Shown here: one piece after another, positions 17,771 to 26,155 of the stretch
Layout of the letters: each line of letters opens with the position of its first letter
Position numbering within the stretch: the first letter of the stretch is position 1
Assembly (NCBI GenBank): GCA_020072905.1
Contig: JAIQGB010000001.1
Location: 1 to 32,363 of the forward strand
Source of the DNA: Terriglobia bacterium
GTDB lineage: Bacteria; Acidobacteriota; Terriglobia; UBA7540
Direction: 5' to 3'
Length of the DNA stretch: 32,363 nt
Translations under genes and position numbers: made by a program
Notes under the pieces: generated by a model
What the model was told of the DNA's origin: nothing
The model's input: only the letters and a program-made list of their open reading frames with translations
The model's database searches: none

Positions 17771-20488
17771 ATGGTATTTCGTCGAATCTTCTCAGCCGTT
17801 GCGGTTGTGTGGGCTTTCACACCTTCTCTCTACCTCGCTCAGGACCGAATCCCATCCGCTGTGTACGAGCAGACCGATGCAGCTCTCCAGCAAGGTAAGC
17901 TGGCAGATGCGGAGCAGGTCTTGCGGTCTGCGCTTCGAGCACATCCTCGTGAAGTCCGTGCCTTGGGCCTCCTGGCGGTCATCCTCGATGCACAGAAGCG
18001 CTACGATGAGGCCGAAAGTGTTTACGCGCAGGCAGTGAGCCTATCTCCGGGCCTTGTGCCCCTGTTAAATAATCTGGGAAACCACTACCTGGCTCGCGGC
18101 GAGTTGGACCGCGCTCGGGACACCTACCTGCGTGTTGTGGCTATCGAGCCTGACTACCCTAACGCCAACCTGCAACTGGCGAAGCTGAGTGTGGCCAAAA
18201 AGCAGGGCGCGGCGGCGCTCAAGTATCTCAACCGTCTCCCGAGCGACGAGCAAGCGGGCCCCGCGGCCCGAATATTGCGCGCCCAGGCACTCCATCTGAG
18301 TGGCCGGCACGCGGCGGCTGAGCCCATCCTCCAAGAGCTAGAGAGACAAGCCACAAGCGACCCGCAAGTCGCCTTCTCGGTGGGAATTGTCTACGTCGAA
18401 TGGCAGCGTTTCGACGCGGCGGAGAAGGCCTTTTCCCTCGCACTCCGATCCGCCCCTACCGACTTTGACATTCTTTATAACCTGGGCCTGGCGGCGATCC
18501 GTGCAGGCCATCTGGAACGCGCTCAGGAGGTTCTGCAAATCGCTCTGCGCCAGCGGCCCGACGATGTTGACTGCATTTACGGCCTGGCGCGTGTCTACGC
18601 CGATCGGGCCCAGGAAGAGCAGGCGATGTTGCAGTTGGTTCGAGCCGAGCGGTTAGCCCCTGGCCGGGCAGATGTGTTGCTACTATTAGGGCGGGTAACA
18701 GAGAAACTCGGCTTTTTCGGGGATACGGCAACTGCCTATGACAAGTATCTCAAGCTGCGACCCAGCGACGATGTGGTGCGTCGCGAGCGGGGGTTCGCGC
18801 TGGCGCGAACGGCTAAGGTGAACGAAGGCCTTCGAGATCTCCAATCGTATGTGGAGAGACATCCGAAAGATGCGCGGGGCCTGTACGAAGTGGCCGTTGC
18901 GGAAACCCTTCATGAGCGCGAGAGGGCCCTGGCCCATCTCGATCGCGCCATAGAATTGGATGCCAACCTGCTGGAGGCGCGCCAAGTCCGAGCCTTCCTT
19001 AACTACCACAGGGGCAGACCTCTTGAGTCAGTAGAGGATTCGAAATTCATCCTCAAGCACGATCCAAAGAACTCTGCGGCCCTGGACATGCTCGGTGAGT
19101 CCTTCCTGCAGCTTGGACAAATTCAGGAAGCCATAGAGTCCCTCCGCCGATCCGCCGAACTTGCTCCCAGTGATTCCAAGATTCTCATGCATTACAGCCG
19201 CGCCCTGCTGAGGGCTAACCGCAAAGAGGAAGCCGCGGCCATCGTACAGAAGGTTAGGGAGCTGGGCCCGGTGGCAAAAAGTGGTAGACCCAACAGCGGG
19301 TTATTCGACTTCCTGAGTGAGCCCCCGATGGAGCGACAGGCTCGATATTTGGACAATCTGAATGCGCGCATTCGGATGAATCCGGCGGATGCTTCCCTGA
19401 AGCTTCAACTCGGGAAAGCGCAGCTTTCCGAAGGGCGAACGGAAGAAGCTCTAAAAACTTTCAGTGAGGTTCGCACTATGACCTCCGACCTTCGGATCCT
19501 TGCCGACTGCGGAAGAACGCTTTTGGCTAACGAGCAATACGCAGCGGCGCGCGAGTTCCTTGAGCCAGTGGTTTCATCCGAGCCCTCATCCACCGACGCT
19601 CGACTCGACCTTGCCATCGCCGTATTTCACACTGCAGGCCCGCAGGCTGGGATGGCGGAACTCGACAAGATACCTCCCGACCAGCATGGTGGAGATTACC
19701 TCCTGTTGAGGGCGCAGATGCTCGATACGCAGGGAAAGTTTGAGGAGGCATCAAAAACTCTGAACCGCGCCTTTCGCGCTGCGCCCACGCGCCCGGATCT
19801 CTACTTCCATGCCGCACTGTTCTTGATCAAGCACGAGGACTATGGCCAGGCCGCTGAACTCCTCGAACAGGCTTCGCGCATCCTGCCCGATGCTCCCGAA
19901 CTCCTGCTGATTCGGGCCATTGCTCAGGATATGCTTCGGCGGCCCGAGGAGGCCCAGAAGCTCCTCGCCGACATCCAAGCCCGTTGGCCGGAATGGTTCG
20001 AGCCTTATCTGATCAATGGCATCATCCTGGAGATTCGCTCCAAGTCGGCTCAGGCAAGATCGATGCTGGAGACCGCTATTTCCCTTGGGGCCGAGGATGC
20101 GGTGGCTTACTACTACATGGCCTTAGCCACCACTCATGCCACTCCAGAAGACACGGATAGCGCCCAGCAGAACATTGCCAAGGCACTCAAGTTGAGCCCT
20201 GAGGATCCCTATATTCAATCACTGGCCGGAAAGATCGCTTATATGCGAAAAGATTACACAGCCGCCCTGGGGCATCTGAACGCGGCACTGCGCTTGTGGC
20301 CTGACATGGTCGAAGCGCACCTGACCCTGAGTGCTACTTACCGGGCTCTCGGCGAAATCGACCAATCGGCCGCGGAGTTGAAGGAAGTACTGCGAATCAA
20401 GCAACAAAACCGCAGCGCAAGTGAAACGCCTCCCTTCTCGCTGAGGAATTTGCTCTTTTCCGTTCGCCCGCCTCGCTGTGCCTACTGA
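17771..20488 (+). CDS. Large periplasmic/secreted TPR-repeat protein
   Basis: 905 residues. A signal peptide (1-24, ending SLYLAQ) is followed by almost continuous 34-residue tetratricopeptide repeats. Typical repeat consensus can be followed throughout, for example LLNNLGNHYLARGELDRARD, ILYNLGLAAIRAGHLERAQE and VYADRAQEEQAMLQLVRAER, and again after residue 500. There is no enzymatic domain, so it is a protein-protein scaffold acting outside the cytoplasmic membrane. The ribosome site is weak (GAGGG about 14 bases upstream). It follows the TonB receptor on the same strand after 528 bases. In Acidobacteriota, exported TPR proteins often accompany such receptors, and a role in receptor or hydrolase assembly is plausible but unproven. 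The C-terminal 20 residues (after KQQNRSASETPP) are outside the repeats. Confidence 0.9.
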   Translation: MVFRRIFSAVAVVWAFTPSLYLAQDRIPSAVYEQTDAALQQGKLADAEQVLRSALRAHPREVRALGLLAVILDAQKRYDEAESVYAQAVSLSPGLVPLLNNLGNHYLARGELDRARDTYLRVVAIEPDYPNANLQLAKLSVAKKQGAAALKYLNRLPSDEQAGPAARILRAQALHLSGRHAAAEPILQELERQATSDPQVAFSVGIVYVEWQRFDAAEKAFSLALRSAPTDFDILYNLGLAAIRAGHLERAQEVLQIALRQRPDDVDCIYGLARVYADRAQEEQAMLQLVRAERLAPGRADVLLLLGRVTEKLGFFGDTATAYDKYLKLRPSDDVVRRERGFALARTAKVNEGLRDLQSYVERHPKDARGLYEVAVAETLHERERALAHLDRAIELDANLLEARQVRAFLNYHRGRPLESVEDSKFILKHDPKNSAALDMLGESFLQLGQIQEAIESLRRSAELAPSDSKILMHYSRALLRANRKEEAAAIVQKVRELGPVAKSGRPNSGLFDFLSEPPMERQARYLDNLNARIRMNPADASLKLQLGKAQLSEGRTEEALKTFSEVRTMTSDLRILADCGRTLLANEQYAAAREFLEPVVSSEPSSTDARLDLAIAVFHTAGPQAGMAELDKIPPDQHGGDYLLLRAQMLDTQGKFEEASKTLNRAFRAAPTRPDLYFHAALFLIKHEDYGQAAELLEQASRILPDAPELLLIRAIAQDMLRRPEEAQKLLADIQARWPEWFEPYLINGIILEIRSKSAQARSMLETAISLGAEDAVAYYYMALATTHATPEDTDSAQQNIAKALKLSPEDPYIQSLAGKIAYMRKDYTAALGHLNAALRLWPDMVEAHLTLSATYRALGEIDQSAAELKEVLRIKQQNRSASETPPFSLRNLLFSVRPPRCAY

Positions 20489-20549
20489 AAATGCCGTCCA
20501 ACCTGAAACCGTTGATGTTATCAGCCCCCGTTGTTAAACTCCTGTTTCC

Positions 20550-21572
20550 ATGTGCAACCTAATCTTCTTTCTTTTTGCCTCCTTCCGTTCCTGGTTCCAA
20601 AGCCGCCTCCGACTGCAAGCAGAGATCGTCGCCTTGCGCCAGCAGGTCATGGTCCTTCGACGGTCTCAAAGAGGATGTGTCCGCCTCCGTGCCACCGATC
20701 GTGTGTTCTGGGTGTGGCTGTGGTCGGGTTGGCGCTCGACGCTGGCAATCGTCAAACCGGAGACCGTAATTTCCCGGCATCGCAAAGGATTTCGTCTGTA
20801 TTGGACCTGGAAAAGTGGGTGCGGTATGCCCGGCAGGCCGGAGGTGTCTCAGGAAGCTCGAGACCTCATTCGGAAGGTGAGTATGGCGAATCCCTTCTGG
20901 GGAACTCCTCGTATCCATGGTGAGCTCCTCAAGCTCGGCATCGAGGTGTCGCAAGCGACGGTGGCCAAGTACATGGTTCGCCAACGCAAACCGCCCTCTC
21001 AGATGTGGCGCGCCCTCCTCAGTAATCATGTGAATAACTTGGTCTCCACTGATTTCTTCATTGTCCCCACTATCAGTTTTCGAGTCCTGTTTGTCTTCAT
21101 CGTTCTGGGCCATCAGCGGCGCCGGCTGCTTCATTTCAACGTAACCTCCCATCCCACTGCGGAATGGACGGCACAACAAATTGCCGAGGCCTTCCCGTGG
21201 GACAGTGCTCCACGATATCTGCTGCATGACCGCGATTCGATCTATGGAGATTCCTTTCGTCAAAGAGTGCGAGGCATGGGTACGCGTGAAGTCCTGACGG
21301 CACCGCGATCGCCTTGGCAAAATCCGTACGCGGAACGATTGATTGGATCTGTCAGGCGGGAGTGCCTGGACCACGTCGTCGTCCGGAATGAGACTGGTCT
21401 ACGACGGACTCTCAGCTCGTATTTCAACTACTATCTGAAGGCGCGCGCACATCTGGCATTGGGTAAGGACGCGCCTGAACCGCGAGCGATTCAACCGCCG
21501 AAACTCGGAGCCGTGGTCGAGATCCCGGAAGTCGGAGGCCTCCATCACCGTTACGAGCGGCGAGCCGCTTGA
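20550..21572 (+). CDS. Integrase/transposase with DDE (rve) core, single open frame
   Basis: 340 residues. The N-terminus has a hydrophobic start and a short zipper-like helix (LQAEIVALRQQVMVLRR, 22-38). A helix-turn-helix-type region follows (WGTPRIHGELLKLGIEVSQATVAKYM). The retroviral-integrase catalytic fold contains VSTDFF (first Asp), LLHDRDS (second Asp) and NPYAERLIGSVRREC (Glu), in the DDE order with the 35-residue spacing typical of IS3-related enzymes. The closing VVEIPEVGGLHHRYERRAA is characteristic of a widespread stand-alone integrase group. The gene appears intact. I could not see terminal inverted repeats or a target duplication, so the element borders are unknown. It starts 61 bases after the TPR gene and lacks a clear ribosome site, suggesting insertion at the end of the glycan locus. 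Confidence 0.88.
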   Translation: MCNLIFFLFASFRSWFQSRLRLQAEIVALRQQVMVLRRSQRGCVRLRATDRVFWVWLWSGWRSTLAIVKPETVISRHRKGFRLYWTWKSGCGMPGRPEVSQEARDLIRKVSMANPFWGTPRIHGELLKLGIEVSQATVAKYMVRQRKPPSQMWRALLSNHVNNLVSTDFFIVPTISFRVLFVFIVLGHQRRRLLHFNVTSHPTAEWTAQQIAEAFPWDSAPRYLLHDRDSIYGDSFRQRVRGMGTREVLTAPRSPWQNPYAERLIGSVRRECLDHVVVRNETGLRRTLSSYFNYYLKARAHLALGKDAPEPRAIQPPKLGAVVEIPEVGGLHHRYERRAA

Positions 21573-21923
21573 AGAGGTATTCCCTTCAGACGATTCTGTG
21601 TTTCCATCGGTTGGTGTAAAACCTTGGCTCTCAGCAAGAAGCCACGCGACGAATTCTGTTGTCTTCTGATTGGGACAAGTGAAAACCCCGCGATGACAAG
21701 AGCCCCATACGCAGGTTACCGAACCTGGAGCATCAGGTCCCGCGGCCTGGTCTTTTTCTTGGCTCAATCGATTTCTTGGTATCGACACCGCACGTACTTG
21801 TAAATCGAAAATGTGGCGAGTCCCATAGTTTCCCTCTTCTCCTAAGTACTGGAAAGTTGGGAGATCCACGGGATGTCTTAGGAAGATTTTAGGATGGCAT
21901 CTAACCCACTCATTCTAAAGGAC
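21573..21923. other. Gene-less stretch between integrase and tRNA-Ser
   Basis: A minus-strand frame (21399-21869) spans this region but half of it is antisense to the integrase and it resembles no family I know. No tRNA, hairpin terminator or obvious insertion-sequence end could be identified. It may hold the right end of the mobile element. Confidence 0.4.
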
Positions 21924-22017
21924 TGGCGGAGAGGGTGGGATTCGAACCCACGTGCCCGCTTTTGGCAGGCAAGACGCTTTCGAGGCGCCCCCGTTATGAC
22001 CGCTTCGGTACCTCTCC
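21924..22017 (-). tRNA. tRNA-Ser, anticodon CGA
   Basis: Read on the minus strand, a 7-bp acceptor GGAGAGG/CCTCTCC, a D-arm, an anticodon stem GGCGC/GCGTC (one G-U pair) with loop CTCGAAA, a long class II variable arm and a perfect T-arm GTGGG/CCCAC with TTCGAAT loop are all present. The anticodon CGA (plus-strand positions 21980-21982) reads UCG codons. The discriminator base is G and CCA is encoded (21924-21926). The long variable arm confirms a serine tRNA. Confidence 0.96.
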
Positions 22018-22116
22018 GCGGAAATCGAAAGTCGAAATTGGAAACTCGAAACTCGCGGCGCCCCCGCAAACCGCCGGAGGTTGCATCCCCTCCAGCACCC
22101 CGAGCAGGGATGGCGC

Positions 22117-22614
22117 TCATCGTTGCTGAGGCTTCATCCTCCGGCGGCGAAAGAATTCGCGCAAGATCGCTGCGCAATCGTCCGTGAGTAATCCCCTTGA
22201 AATCTCGGCCTGATGATTGAGCTTTGGGTGGTTGAGGACCGTGAGCGCCGATCCGCTCGCGCCGGCCTTGGGGTCGCTGGCGCCGAAAACCACACGCCGC
22301 AACCGCCCCTGCACGATGGCGCCGGCGCACATCGCGCAAGGTTCGATTGTAACATACAGGGTGCAGTCGGGCAGACGGTAGTTGCCAAGTTTGCAGGCGG
22401 CGCGGCGCAAGGCGAGGATCTCGGCGTGGGCCGACGGGTCCTTCAGGTGAATGGGACGGTTGTGGGCGCGTGCCACGACACGTCCTTCGCGCACGACGAC
22501 GGCGCCGACGGGCACCTCGTCCTCTTCGAGCGCGCGCCTGGCTTCGCGCAGCGCGCGACGCATGAAAGCTTCGTCATGAGCAACCGAGCCGGCGTGGGGA
22601 CGCTTCCTCCGCAT
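22117..22614 (-). CDS. tadA: tRNA-specific adenosine deaminase TadA
   Basis: 165 residues, the usual TadA length. It deaminates adenosine 34 of tRNA-Arg(ACG) to inosine. The zinc-dependent cytidine-deaminase fold shows HAE (63-65; zinc His and proton-shuttling Glu) and PCAMC (92-96; two zinc Cys), with the flanking VPVGAVVVREGRVVARAHN typical of the family. AGGA lies seven bases before the ATG. It sits 100 bases upstream of tRNA-Ser(CGA) on the same strand, an arrangement seen in many bacteria, though TadA does not act on this tRNA. The C-terminal FFRRRRMKPQQR is a basic tail. Confidence 0.96.
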   Translation of the reverse strand: MRRKRPHAGSVAHDEAFMRRALREARRALEEDEVPVGAVVVREGRVVARAHNRPIHLKDPSAHAEILALRRAACKLGNYRLPDCTLYVTIEPCAMCAGAIVQGRLRRVVFGASDPKAGASGSALTVLNHPKLNHQAEISRGLLTDDCAAILREFFRRRRMKPQQR

Positions 22615-22785
22615 GTCTGCATCCTAACACGCCCGTGCGTTGACCGCAGGCGTTCGGGGTTCTCCCGGGGGAGACGAGATGTCCGCAGGCGGTGATGGCG
22701 GCTGGGCATTGCACCTCGGCGGATGAGTCGGTATAGTTATCCGGCCCAAAGTTTCGGATCTTCCCGGTAAGGAGGAATCATTCCC

Positions 22786-23709
22786 ATGAGTTCGATCAAC
22801 CGAAGAGATTTCCTGCGCAAGAGTGCCGCGGGTTTGGCCTCGCTCCCGGCGTTGGCAGCGATTTCCTGCTCGACGACGCCGGAGACCTCCACCGCGCCCG
22901 TGCAACCGGCGGCGCCCACGGGCCCGCCCTACGGCATTCCTGTGGGACTGCAGCTTTACACCGTGCGCGCCGAGTGTGAGAAGGATTTTGAGGGCACGTT
23001 GAAGCAGATCGCTGCGATCGGCTACAAGAACGTGGAAGTCTACGACTTCTACGGAAAGACAGCGGCGGATGTGAAGAAGCTCCTGGACGACAACGGGCTC
23101 AAGGCCCCCAGCGGCCACTGGCTTTTGCCCAAGCTCCAAAAGAGCCTGCCAAAAACCATCGAGGACGCCAAAACACTGGGCTGCGAATACATTGTCATGC
23201 CGATCTTTGATCCGCCGGAACGCAAAACCTTCGCCCAGTTCAAGCGCCACGCGGAGTTCTTCAACAAGGTTGGCGAGCAGTGCAAAAAGGAGGGCCTGTC
23301 GTTCTGCTATCACGACCACAATTACGAGTTCCAGAAGCACGACGATTCGACGATCTTCGACTACCTGCTCTCGGCGTTCGACCCGCAACTGGTGAACATC
23401 GAGATGGACTGCTTTTGGGTCACCCACGCGGGCTCTGATCCGGTGGCCTACATGGAGAAGTATCCGGGGCGCTTCCCGCTCTTGCACATCAAGGACCTCA
23501 AGGCGGGCAACGAGCCGACGACCACGCTGGATGCCAAGATGGGCCTGTTCGCGGAAGTCGGGCACGGCACGATCGACTGGAAGCGCATTTTCGCTGCGGC
23601 CCCCAAGGGGGGGCTGAAGTACTACTTTGTTGAGCAGGACTTCTGCGAGCGGCCGCCGCTTGAGTCCATCAAGATGAGCTACGACTATCTGAAGAGTCTG
23701 ACAGTGTGA
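22786..23709 (+). CDS. Tat-exported xylose-isomerase-like TIM barrel (sugar phosphate isomerase/epimerase family)
   Basis: 307 residues with AAGGAGGA just before the ATG. A twin-arginine signal (NRRDFLRKSAAGLASLPAL, residues 5-23) runs into AAISC, so Cys28 could be lipidated; the linker rich in Thr, Pro and Ala fits a membrane-tethered protein. The rest is an AP-endonuclease-2/xylose-isomerase-like barrel with probable metal ligands in YHDHNYEF, NIEMDCFWV and LLHIKDL. Exported members of this superfamily cannot use sugar phosphates; some relatives act on 3-keto-sugars in glycoside breakdown, so a lyase or epimerase step on released sugars is possible. The gene faces PilZ-like 23915-25981 convergently and stands alone. 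Function beyond the fold is uncertain. Confidence 0.9.
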   Translation: MSSINRRDFLRKSAAGLASLPALAAISCSTTPETSTAPVQPAAPTGPPYGIPVGLQLYTVRAECEKDFEGTLKQIAAIGYKNVEVYDFYGKTAADVKKLLDDNGLKAPSGHWLLPKLQKSLPKTIEDAKTLGCEYIVMPIFDPPERKTFAQFKRHAEFFNKVGEQCKKEGLSFCYHDHNYEFQKHDDSTIFDYLLSAFDPQLVNIEMDCFWVTHAGSDPVAYMEKYPGRFPLLHIKDLKAGNEPTTTLDAKMGLFAEVGHGTIDWKRIFAAAPKGGLKYYFVEQDFCERPPLESIKMSYDYLKSLTV

Positions 23710-23860
23710 AGACGGAAGAAAGGAGTCAGGAGACAAGAGTCAGTAGAAAGAAGGAGGAAGACTGACGCTCCTGGCCACGACTTAATAGAGGGGAGAGGTC
23801 CGCGCCCTGTCGGAGGACCGGCCTTCAGCAAATTAAGAGAGGCCTCGGGGAATCTCGTCT

Positions 23861-23902
23861 GACTCCCGACATCTGACTCCCGACATCTGACTCCCGACAT
23901 CT
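23861..23902. repeat. Three perfect 14-bp tandem repeats between convergent genes
   Basis: GACTCCCGACATCT occurs three times head to tail, preceded by a partial copy. About 130 bases upstream, GGAGTCAGGAGACAAGAGTC (from 23731) is related to its reverse complement, giving a loose inverted relation across the convergent spacer. It is too short and regular for CRISPR. Confidence 0.9.
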
Positions 23903-23914
23903 TTTCTTCAAACC

Positions 23915-25981
23915 CTACCGCCGCTTTTTGGAGCGAGGGGTTTCCGTGCCTTCGGACTTCCGGGAGGCAGGCTGGGGTCCCAGCAGCATCTGACCCAGCG
24001 TACTGCGGAACATCTCGGTGGCTTCCGTGACCAAGTCTTCCTGTTTTTCCTTTAACTGCTCGGTAACGAGTTCCAGATTCTCGGCGCTGCGCTTGTCGAA
24101 CTCCGCGTCGGACTCCTCGAGCTGCTTCAGCATAAATTCGCGGATCTTCTCCTCAAGTTCTTTCTGACTCTTCTCGAGCAAGCCGCGGCCGGCCTGGTCA
24201 AGATGCGCCTGGAGTTCCTTCAGCAGGTTCTGGGCATCCTCGCGGACCCTTTCGAGCACCGTGGTGGAGAGTTGGCCGGCCTGCTCCTGGAGCGCTTCGA
24301 CGGAGGCCTGGAAGCTTCCGTCGAGCAATTGCGAGTAGGCGCCGAGCTTTGCCTGCGCCTGCTCCTCCCAATCCTTCAGAATCGTCGCTGCGGGCCCCCC
24401 TTCTTTTCCCAGCGTCTCCGTAATTTCTTTGACGACCAGTTCACACTGAGTCTTGAGCTGTGTGACGGCCCTATTCGCTGTGTCGTCGCCGACGAGTTGG
24501 ATCTGCTTCAGCACCGCCTGGCGCTGTTTTTCCAGGGCCTTCTGGAGATGCTCTTCCAGTTCATGAGCGCGCTGGTCCTGGAATTCCTGAAGCTGCTTGC
24601 GCACTTGGACGGGATAATCCTTGGCCACCTGTTTGGCGTCCTGCGTCAGGCCTTCGAGCGCGCTCTGCTTGGTCATTTCGAACTGCAGCCGTGTGTCGTC
24701 TACCAGGGTTTTCGCCACGGTCTGAAGTTCCGTCGCGAGCCGGCTGGCCGTTCCGGCGACGCGCTTTTCCAGATCGCGCGCTGCGGATTCGAGGAACCCC
24801 GCCGCCGTTTTCTGTAGCAGCGCTTCGACATCTCGGGCGCCCTTGTCGCGCGCCTCCCCGAGGGCCTTATCGATATGCCCTTGCAGCTCCCCAACCTGAG
24901 TCTGAAGCTTCTGCTGGAGTGTCTCCAAAGCGGACGCGGCCTGCTCCTCGATGGCAGTGCGCTGTTCCTGGGCTGCGTCTGCCAGTTTTCGCTCGAGCTC
25001 TTCCCCAGCTAACTGCACCCTGCCTGTCGACTGCTCCCCGGCGGCCTTAATAGAATCCAGGAGGCTTTCTGCCCGCTGCGCCACGTGTTCTTCCGCAAGC
25101 TTGTTGACGCGCTCCGCTTCGCGTTGCGAGAGTTCGCGGAGCTGCGCGGTGGCGCGCTCGATTTCCTCCTGGATTTGCTTCTGGAAATCCTGCAAGCCCT
25201 GGCGGAGTGCCGCATCGATTTCGCGGGTATCGATGGGGGCCTGTGGTGACGCGCTTCCTGTCGAAGCCGCCTGTGGAGGCTGCTGGACTTTCGCGAGCAG
25301 GGTTTCGATCCGCTGCTCGAAGCTGGCGAGCCGTTGCTCGAGCACCGGGGGGATCGACTGCTCCTGCGGGTGTGCTTCCGCACCCGAAAACAGTGGCCGA
25401 CGGCTGAGTTCCTGCGTGAGCTTACTGAACCCCACTTCGAGCTGCCGGAAGCGCTCTTCGAGGGCGTCGCGGGCCTCCGCAGCGACGGCGGGTGCTTCTG
25501 CCGCCTGCGGCGGAGGCGCTTCCTCGACGGCGGGTGAGGAAGGCATGGCTGTAGCTGCCCCTGCGGGAGGGGCCGGCATCTTTTCGAGCCGCTGGCCGCC
25601 TTCGCCGATGGGCGGGCCCTCCTGCCAGTCCTCCGGCGCGAAGTCGATCCCCCAGATGTTCTGCGCTTCGAACAATTGCACGCCGACTTCCTGGGGGTCC
25701 TTCGAGGATTTGCGATCACCCAGCCAGACGATGGTGGCCTTGGCCGAGCGGCCGAGTGCACGATTCTCGACCATGACTTCCGAGCCGAGCGCCAGCTCGT
25801 GGAACGTGATGACCTTCGCGCCTTGCTTGTTGATGATGACCGTGCGGGAGTTCTCTTTGAAGGCGCGGTCGCTCGCGTCCTTGCCGCTGAGGCTGATGGG
25901 AATGGCGATGGCGAGGCGGGTGCTGCGTCGTCCTGCAGCACTGGAAGAGTCGGTTTTGCCCTGCTTCAGGGGTATGCCCAT
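23915..25981 (-). CDS. PilZ-like domain protein with long coiled-coil, function unknown
   Basis: 688 residues from the ATG at 25981; an in-frame ATG at 26002 is less likely because the promoter -10 box lies inside that extension. Residues 18-115 form a PilZ-like beta-barrel: RRSTRLAIAIPISLSG matches the RxxxR start, but the second motif (D/NxSxxG) reads INKQGAK, so binding of cyclic di-GMP is doubtful. A Pro/Ala linker (about 130-170) leads to some 480 residues of heptad-rich coiled coil full of Gln, Glu, Lys and Ala, with repeated apolipoprotein-like segments, and a basic tail ending SKKRR. No membrane segment is visible. It looks like a long cytoplasmic rod with a sensory or docking head. 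It is downstream of the ABC operon but separately promoted. Confidence 0.88.
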   Translation of the reverse strand: MGIPLKQGKTDSSSAAGRRSTRLAIAIPISLSGKDASDRAFKENSRTVIINKQGAKVITFHELALGSEVMVENRALGRSAKATIVWLGDRKSSKDPQEVGVQLFEAQNIWGIDFAPEDWQEGPPIGEGGQRLEKMPAPPAGAATAMPSSPAVEEAPPPQAAEAPAVAAEARDALEERFRQLEVGFSKLTQELSRRPLFSGAEAHPQEQSIPPVLEQRLASFEQRIETLLAKVQQPPQAASTGSASPQAPIDTREIDAALRQGLQDFQKQIQEEIERATAQLRELSQREAERVNKLAEEHVAQRAESLLDSIKAAGEQSTGRVQLAGEELERKLADAAQEQRTAIEEQAASALETLQQKLQTQVGELQGHIDKALGEARDKGARDVEALLQKTAAGFLESAARDLEKRVAGTASRLATELQTVAKTLVDDTRLQFEMTKQSALEGLTQDAKQVAKDYPVQVRKQLQEFQDQRAHELEEHLQKALEKQRQAVLKQIQLVGDDTANRAVTQLKTQCELVVKEITETLGKEGGPAATILKDWEEQAQAKLGAYSQLLDGSFQASVEALQEQAGQLSTTVLERVREDAQNLLKELQAHLDQAGRGLLEKSQKELEEKIREFMLKQLEESDAEFDKRSAENLELVTEQLKEKQEDLVTEATEMFRSTLGQMLLGPQPASRKSEGTETPRSKKRR

Positions 25982-25990
25982 CTTCAGCGC

Positions 25991-26019
25991 ATTATAGGGC
26001 ATCGGTCAAATCGGCTCAA
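25991..26019 (-). promoter_or_regulatory. Sigma70 promoter placing the start site at the PilZ-like gene's ATG
   Basis: On the minus strand TTGAGC (26014-26019) and a perfect TATAAT (25991-25996) are exactly 17 bases apart. The expected start of transcription, about seven bases past the -10, falls at 25981-25984, directly on or next to the ATG at 25981. This predicts a leaderless or almost leaderless mRNA, in keeping with the absence of a ribosome site. Confidence 0.55.
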
Positions 26020-26155
26020 CTTTATTGGACTGATGCGTTCCGACTTGGCCGCGCCATGGTAGCTACCTGAGTAACCCCGCTCGGCTCCTCACGCGCTTGG
26101 GCCCAGGACAATGGCTCGAGGGTAAGGCCGATTCTCTCCCCGGCGGGACCGCCGG

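Noticed and set aside
21399..21869. 156-codon minus-strand open frame
   Set aside because: It overlaps the 3' end of the integrase, has no ribosome site and matches no family I can recall; kept only as part of the gene-less stretch.
22624..23736. 370-codon minus-strand open frame
   Set aside because: It is antisense to the Tat-exported TIM-barrel gene and is the usual GC-codon shadow, with low-complexity Arg/Val/Leu composition.
23861..23902. Possible CRISPR array
   Set aside because: Repeat units are 14 bases and directly abut with no spacers, and no cas gene is nearby; it is a simple tandem repeat.
24951..25997. 348-codon Ser/Ala-rich plus-strand open frame
   Set aside because: It is the reverse of the heptad-rich coiled coil; codon bias in that gene creates long mirror frames.
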